The notes below the pieces were generated by a model, which did not search any database, was not told the origin of the DNA, and saw nothing but the letters and a program-made list of their open reading frames with translations. Positions 3,891-7,774 of a DNA stretch of 7,774 nt are shown one piece after another; position 1 is the stretch's first letter; every line of letters starts with the position of its first letter. Source of the DNA: Myxococcales bacterium (GTDB lineage: Bacteria > Myxococcota_C > UBA6777); contig JALTMC010000099.1 of the NCBI GenBank assembly GCA_027005175.1, positions 1 through 7,774 of the forward strand. Direction: 5' to 3'. A program made the position numbers and the translations under genes.

Positions 3891-5953
3891 CGTTTGGTGG
3901 GTTGACTTGCTGCCCGTTTCACTGGAGCAGCCCGCCTGATTACCGGAGCCGGTGCGACGGGCTTCGCCGGAGCAGGGGCAACCACGCGCTTTGGAGCAGG
4001 TGCCGGTGCCGGAGCGACGGGCTTTGGAGCAGGTGCCGGTGCCGGAGCGACGGGCTTTGGAGCAGGTGCCGGTGCCGGAGCGACGGGCTTTGCAGGTGCA
4101 GGGGCAATCACACGCTTTGGAGCCGGAGCAGCCGCACGCTTTGGAGGGGCAACCACACGCTTTGGAGGTGCGACGGGTTTCGCCGGTGCTGGTGCAGTAC
4201 GGCGAGTGGGTGCAGGCACTCTTCGACGAGGAACGATCCAGGGGCCTGCGCGTCGAGCCGGAGCGGGGGGAGTTGTGCGTGTTTTGGCTCCTCGCGCTGT
4301 GGGCGCTTTGCGGGGTGCTGCTTTGCGGGGTGCTGCTTTGCGGGGTGCTGCTTTGCGGGGTGCCGCTTTGCGTTTGGGTGTTTTTGACTTTGGAGCCTTA
4401 CCACCAGGGATGATTTGCCAGTCTGCGGTGGGTAACTTCTCAATCGCTTTGGACTTAACCAAGACGATCTTTTGCTTGGCCTTGTTGGTGACCATATAAC
4501 CATCTTTTGTTTTGTTACCTACATAGAGAGTTTCCATCACGCTTTTACTGCTGCGACCGTAGATAATATACGTTCGTTTTGGTTTATCCAAACCGTGGGC
4601 TTTCAGATCTTTGGCTGTAGCAGTTTCTTTGATGAAGCGGGCAGCTTTGATGATCGTCAATTGATTGAGAAGTTCTCTCACCTTGTTTTTGTCGACTCGT
4701 TGTGGTGAGGGGTTGTAGATCTTCCAGATCTGTTGGTTGCCAGCCATCTTGATCACGGAGTACATCTTGCCAGGAACACCATAGCGGAAGCCAAAAACAT
4801 TGGCAGCTTTGAATCGAACCACCTTGGTCTCGCGGTATTCAAACTCATCCTTTTCGAGTTCTTTGATGATGTGTTTGCTGATCTCTGCGATGGGGCCACC
4901 TGCAGCAGCTGCTGCATAAACCTTCATCTTGTTTTTGACCTTCTTCGTACTGAGGTTTAATGCCAAACGCTTGCCATTCTGGAGTGTGACTTCAATCGTT
5001 ATACGTGGCTTATCCAAGCCAAACTTCTTGGCATCTTTCTTTACATCCTCGGATACAAACTTGCTGGCTTTTAGATATTTAAGAGAGGTAAGCAGACTGT
5101 CGATGTCTGTTTTGGAGGCCCAGGCTCGCAAGGGAAGTGTCATATACCAACGAGTCTCTGTTTTGACAATCTTCTTGGGAGCGTGAGAGTGTCCATGGCT
5201 ATGCGAGTGACCTTTGTTCTTTTGCATTTTAACCATAGGGGTATGCAACGAAACTTTGCGTTTCTCAAATACCATCTGATTACGCTTGCGCGTGACAGAG
5301 AGGCTTTTAATACTGCCCGTATTTTGGGTAAAGATCTCCTTGCGACGAAGATCAAAGAGCTTCTTGTTGAGGGTATCTTTCAGTGAGGAGTCAACCATCA
5401 CAACCTTGCGATAACCTGGCATATACAGGTAGAACTTACTGTTGAAGGAGTTCTTGCTGCCCAGCCACACTGTATAAGAGAGCTTGCGAAATGTGAAGGT
5501 TAGCTTGTGTTTGGACTTCTCCAGCCCATACTTGGCCAGAAGCTTTGTGGGCTTCTTGTCTTTTTCCTTCCAGGACAACACTGCGCGATCAGCTTTGGCT
5601 TTAATTATATCGCGCAAGAGGTGGTCAACCTCTGTGTTGTCACCTGGAGTGACTACGGGCTTGCGAATGACCCAGTTCTTGGTCTTGTCGCGTGCGACAA
5701 CCACGGTTTGTTGGCCTTTGGCTCGGGTCCCGTTGAAAATCTCAACTTTGACCACTTCACCAATGAGCTTTTTGCGATCGTTGTCGTTGCTGGCGTCCAA
5801 CGTACTGTCCAAATGAAACAGCAGCTTGGATTTGGCTTTTTTTACAAGATCGTTTTGTTTCTTTTGATGGTCGTTGTAGACCATAAAGCCGACCACTGCA
5901 GAAATAAACAGCAGCACGACCACGCTGAGTGATTGATTGACTTGTCTGCTCAT
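3887..5953 (-). CDS. DUF4340-domain membrane-anchored protein with His-rich loop and Ala/Pro-rich tail
   Basis: This is a 688-residue product starting at the ATG at 5953, 1 nt after the stop of the upstream GldG-like gene. A single N-terminal membrane segment at about 9-26 leaves the rest in the periplasm. Residues 60-510 look like successive DUF4340-type units: W-V-I-R-K-P-V with N-T-E-V-D-H-L-L-R-D-I at 94-117, Y-G-L-E-K at 142-146, W-Y-M-T-L-P with a second D-S-L-L-x-x-L at 269-291, F-G-L-D-K-P at 311-316, I-W-K-I-Y-N-P with R-E-L-L-N-Q-L at 409-432, and H-G-L-D-K-P at 453-458. Proteins of this family occur beside GldG-type ABC auxiliary proteins, and their molecular role is unknown. Two additions stand out. 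One is a His-Ser-Gly loop at 248-257 with five His, a plausible metal ligand. The other is a tail at about 517-688 of almost pure Ala, Pro, Lys, Arg and Val, partly encoded by tandem repeats. The tail could span peptidoglycan, or could bind anionic polymers; this is inference. Confidence 0.85.
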   Translation of the reverse strand: MSRQVNQSLSVVVLLFISAVVGFMVYNDHQKKQNDLVKKAKSKLLFHLDSTLDASNDNDRKKLIGEVVKVEIFNGTRAKGQQTVVVARDKTKNWVIRKPVVTPGDNTEVDHLLRDIIKAKADRAVLSWKEKDKKPTKLLAKYGLEKSKHKLTFTFRKLSYTVWLGSKNSFNSKFYLYMPGYRKVVMVDSSLKDTLNKKLFDLRRKEIFTQNTGSIKSLSVTRKRNQMVFEKRKVSLHTPMVKMQKNKGHSHSHGHSHAPKKIVKTETRWYMTLPLRAWASKTDIDSLLTSLKYLKASKFVSEDVKKDAKKFGLDKPRITIEVTLQNGKRLALNLSTKKVKNKMKVYAAAAAGGPIAEISKHIIKELEKDEFEYRETKVVRFKAANVFGFRYGVPGKMYSVIKMAGNQQIWKIYNPSPQRVDKNKVRELLNQLTIIKAARFIKETATAKDLKAHGLDKPKRTYIIYGRSSKSVMETLYVGNKTKDGYMVTNKAKQKIVLVKSKAIEKLPTADWQIIPGGKAPKSKTPKRKAAPRKAAPRKAAPRKAAPRKAPTARGAKTRTTPPAPARRAGPWIVPRRRVPAPTRRTAPAPAKPVAPPKRVVAPPKRAAAPAPKRVIAPAPAKPVAPAPAPAPKPVAPAPAPAPKPVAPAPAPAPKRVVAPAPAKPVAPAPVIRRAAPVKRAASQPTKR
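3990..4088 (-). repeat. 33-bp perfect tandem repeat in the DUF4340 tail
   Basis: Three identical 33-bp copies occupy 3990-4022, 4023-4055 and 4056-4088. Each encodes an 11-residue unit of the A-P-A-P-A-P-K-P-V type. Shorter, imperfect relatives lie on both sides. Confidence 0.9.
4305..4364 (-). repeat. 15-bp tandem repeat encoding K-A-A-P-R in the DUF4340 tail
   Basis: Four copies of a 15-bp unit lie at 4305-4319, 4320-4334, 4335-4349 and 4350-4364. The last differs by one base, and a 6-base partial copy follows. They encode the K-A-A-P-R run at about residues 528-550, the start of the low-complexity tail. Confidence 0.9.
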
Positions 5954-5954
5954 C

Positions 5955-7774
5955 TTATTTCTGTCTCCTAATACCCACCACCATCAAAATGATGAAGAAG
6001 AACAACAAGGGAACGCCGTAACGGGTTGTCAGGCGAAGCATCTTTTTTTGGGTGCTGGAAAGGTTGATATTGCTGGGCTTGCGTCGCTTGGTCACAATGT
6101 GAACAAGGTCCTTCTCTTTGGCCAACCAGGCCACACTGTTGAAGATCACAGTGCGAATGATGGGAACTTGCATCATAAAGTTGGATGCCAATGCCGAGTC
6201 AGCAAACACAACAATGCGCGTTTGTTTTCCAACTTTCGCTCCTTTTTTCAGAGCAGTCATGGCCAGTGTGTGAGCTCCCACTTCGGAACCGGGAATCGTT
6301 TTTTGAATAATTCGATTCACAGCGATCTGACGCAACATCTCATTCCGTCGCCAGCGACGGGAGTTTTGCATGATTTTGATAAAGCCTCGTGACAGGGGGG
6401 TTGGGATGTAGAAACTACAACAGGATGCGCCCCCTCTACGGCCTCGGATACCCAGGCGCACTTTTGTGGTTTTGACGAGGTCTGTGACAGTCACACCAGA
6501 GGGTACGTTCTTGGAGCGTTTGAGGGCAGCCGTCCATTGGAAGGGCATTCTTGCACGACGAAAGAAGCCTTTGACGATGGGATGGCTTGCGCTGAAGTCT
6601 GTACCCATCGGCATACGGGGATCACTCTTGAAGTTGACAAGAAAGTCCACGACTGCACCCGGTCGCCATTCGATACCATAGTTTTTCTTGAGCAAGCCTT
6701 CCAAGCCAGAGGAAACCAGGGGCTCTTGAAAGACGAGCATCTTTCCTCCTGCGTTGAGATATCTCTCAACACGATCGACCTCCACTTTGCTTAGGCGAGC
6801 AGCACTCTTGAGTGCCACCTCACCACCTTGACGCATGACCATCACCCACTCGGGTACCGCTTGTACTACCAAGTCACAGCCGCTGGGTACTTTCTCGCTG
6901 GTCAACAGGTTGACTTCCCGAGTCTTGAAGCCTTTTTCCGTGAGTTGCTTCTTGAACTCACTATAGCCATAGCGATTTTTGGACTCTATGCTGGGTTGCC
7001 CACGTCCACGCAAGAAACAAACCGTCTTTTGACGCAGGCGGGTCAGACGAATCAGCTTGTTGGTGATCTCCTGCTCGGAGAGCTTCTCAATCACAATCTT
7101 TTTGTTGTTGAAGACAGTGCGTTTGTTCTTTTGAACGCATTTTCCTTTAATCGTCAAAACCACACGATTGCGCAGTTGACTTCCAAATTCACCTTTGACA
7201 CCAAAACATTCAGCCATTTTAGGGTTATCCACCGGGTTGATCACCCGGATGAAAAACTTCTTTTGGTTGATGGTGCTGTATTTCTCAAAGAAACCACGGA
7301 ATCCTTGTTCTTGTTGCTTTTCTTGTTTGTACAAGAAGGCAATCACTTCAATAGGCTTCTGTAGGGCTTTGAGCACCTTGACGGTTTCGTCGTTGAGGCT
7401 TTCCAGCTTGTCTTGGTTGAAGTCATACTTCATTGGATTTTGGTAGGTATAGAAATTCACTGCTGCGATCAGGCCGACCACGGCAACAGAAGCGATGACG
7501 CTGACACTTCCAAAGAAGAGGCCCTGGCCTCGGAAGAGATCGCTTGCTTCATAGGTGCCGGCGAGAATCACGACCATGATCAGGCCAACGCCGATACCTT
7601 GTACGATCGCGGCAGGGTTCTTGTACTGTTCTGTGATCCAGTAGACGAAGAAACCAGCGGCGATCACAATCAGGCCAGAAAAGAAGAGCACAACAGTCCA
7701 CGTCTTGCGAGCGTGCTGTCGGCGCATTTTCTCTGTGGGGAGTAACAGGTTCCAAAGCACAGCAAACACTGCGG
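5955..7774 (-). CDS. GldG-like ABC transporter auxiliary protein, 5' end unresolved
   Basis: The frame is open from the TAA at 5955-5957 to the window edge. A GTG at 7769 gives 604 residues, used for numbering here; an ATG at 7727 would give 590 and start with R-R-Q-H-A-R-K before a membrane segment. Neither has a strong visible ribosome site, so the true start may be outside. Membrane segments lie at about 24-44, 53-71 and 84-105, and one at the C-terminus at about 586-600. Family marks follow in order: Y-D-F-N-Q-D-K-x-x-S-L at 115-125, L-R-G-R-G-Q-P-S at 253-260, Y-L-N-A-G-G-K-M-L-V-F at 337-347, H-P-I-V-K-G-F at 396-402, and V-F-A-D-S-A-L-A-S-N at 521-530 followed by N-S-V-A-W-L-A at 544-550. 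These fit the GldG/ABC auxiliary family, whose periplasmic domain assists an ABC-2 type exporter, in Bacteroidetes the gliding system. The permease and ATPase would be expected beyond 7774. The substrate is unknown. Confidence 0.85.
   Translation of the reverse strand, partial: AVFAVLWNLLLPTEKMRRQHARKTWTVVLFFSGLIVIAAGFFVYWITEQYKNPAAIVQGIGVGLIMVVILAGTYEASDLFRGQGLFFGSVSVIASVAVVGLIAAVNFYTYQNPMKYDFNQDKLESLNDETVKVLKALQKPIEVIAFLYKQEKQQEQGFRGFFEKYSTINQKKFFIRVINPVDNPKMAECFGVKGEFGSQLRNRVVLTIKGKCVQKNKRTVFNNKKIVIEKLSEQEITNKLIRLTRLRQKTVCFLRGRGQPSIESKNRYGYSEFKKQLTEKGFKTREVNLLTSEKVPSGCDLVVQAVPEWVMVMRQGGEVALKSAARLSKVEVDRVERYLNAGGKMLVFQEPLVSSGLEGLLKKNYGIEWRPGAVVDFLVNFKSDPRMPMGTDFSASHPIVKGFFRRARMPFQWTAALKRSKNVPSGVTVTDLVKTTKVRLGIRGRRGGASCCSFYIPTPLSRGFIKIMQNSRRWRRNEMLRQIAVNRIIQKTIPGSEVGAHTLAMTALKKGAKVGKQTRIVVFADSALASNFMMQVPIIRTVIFNSVAWLAKEKDLVHIVTKRRKPSNINLSSTQKKMLRLTTRYGVPLLFFFIILMVVGIRRQK
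5965..5969 (-). promoter_or_regulatory. Ribosome site of the DUF4340 gene inside the GldG-like coding end
   Basis: AGGAG lies within the last codons of the GldG-like gene, 11 nt before the ATG at 5953. The spacing is longer than usual. With only 1 nt between the TAA and the ATG, ribosomes ending the first gene can restart on the second, which implies translational coupling and a fixed ratio of the two proteins. Confidence 0.6.

Noticed and set aside
3860-4499. Plus-strand open frames opposite the DUF4340 tail with repeated short motifs
   Set aside because: They are low-complexity shadows of the GC-rich Ala/Pro repeats. The minus-strand frame is continuous with a recognisable domain.
5937-6392. 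Plus-strand 151-codon open frame opposite the GldG-like gene
   Set aside because: It is antisense to a gene with several family motifs, and it shows no domain of its own.

Overview
The window reads as a piece of a Gram-negative, myxobacteria-like (former Deltaproteobacteria) chromosome of moderate GC. The reasons are a secreted protein built of short D-x-D-C cysteine modules of the kind common in predatory and myxobacterial genomes, an omega subunit of RNA polymerase of proteobacterial type, and a GldG-like/DUF4340 pair of the kind found with ABC-2 exporters in those lineages. The lineage is an inference, since no rRNA or other taxonomic marker is present.

Layout. Positions 1-864 (+) hold the 3' part of a cysteine-rich repeat protein whose start lies outside the window. 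It converges on a minus-strand gene (1075-2028) for an exported Tyr/Arg-rich protein with a duplicated N-terminal module and a 127-residue C-terminal tail that is about 57% Arg and encoded by nested tandem repeats. A divergent intergenic region (2029-2321) separates it from a plus-strand gene (2322-3434) for a DUF2225-like zinc-ribbon/TPR-like protein with an added N-terminal hydrophobic segment and basic linker. That gene converges on rpoZ (3568-3792, minus), which has its own good sigma70-type promoter. Upstream of rpoZ on the same strand are two tightly coupled membrane genes: a DUF4340-domain protein (3887-5953) with a His-rich loop and a long Ala/Pro/Lys/Arg tail, and a GldG-like ABC auxiliary protein (5955 to the window edge).

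How the genes fit together. The GldG-like and DUF4340 proteins are one translational unit (1-nt gap) and, by family knowledge, should be periplasm-facing partners of an ABC ATPase and permease expected just beyond position 7774. rpoZ is a housekeeping gene that appears to be transcribed separately. The other three genes have separate orientations and no visible functional link to each other. Two of them, and the DUF4340 tail, share a theme of low-complexity or modular repeats in exported or envelope proteins. I found no CRISPR array, tRNA, rRNA, insertion sequence, phage module or clear defence system. The least explained items are the Arg-tailed Tyr-rich protein and the His-loop/AP-tail additions on the DUF4340 protein.
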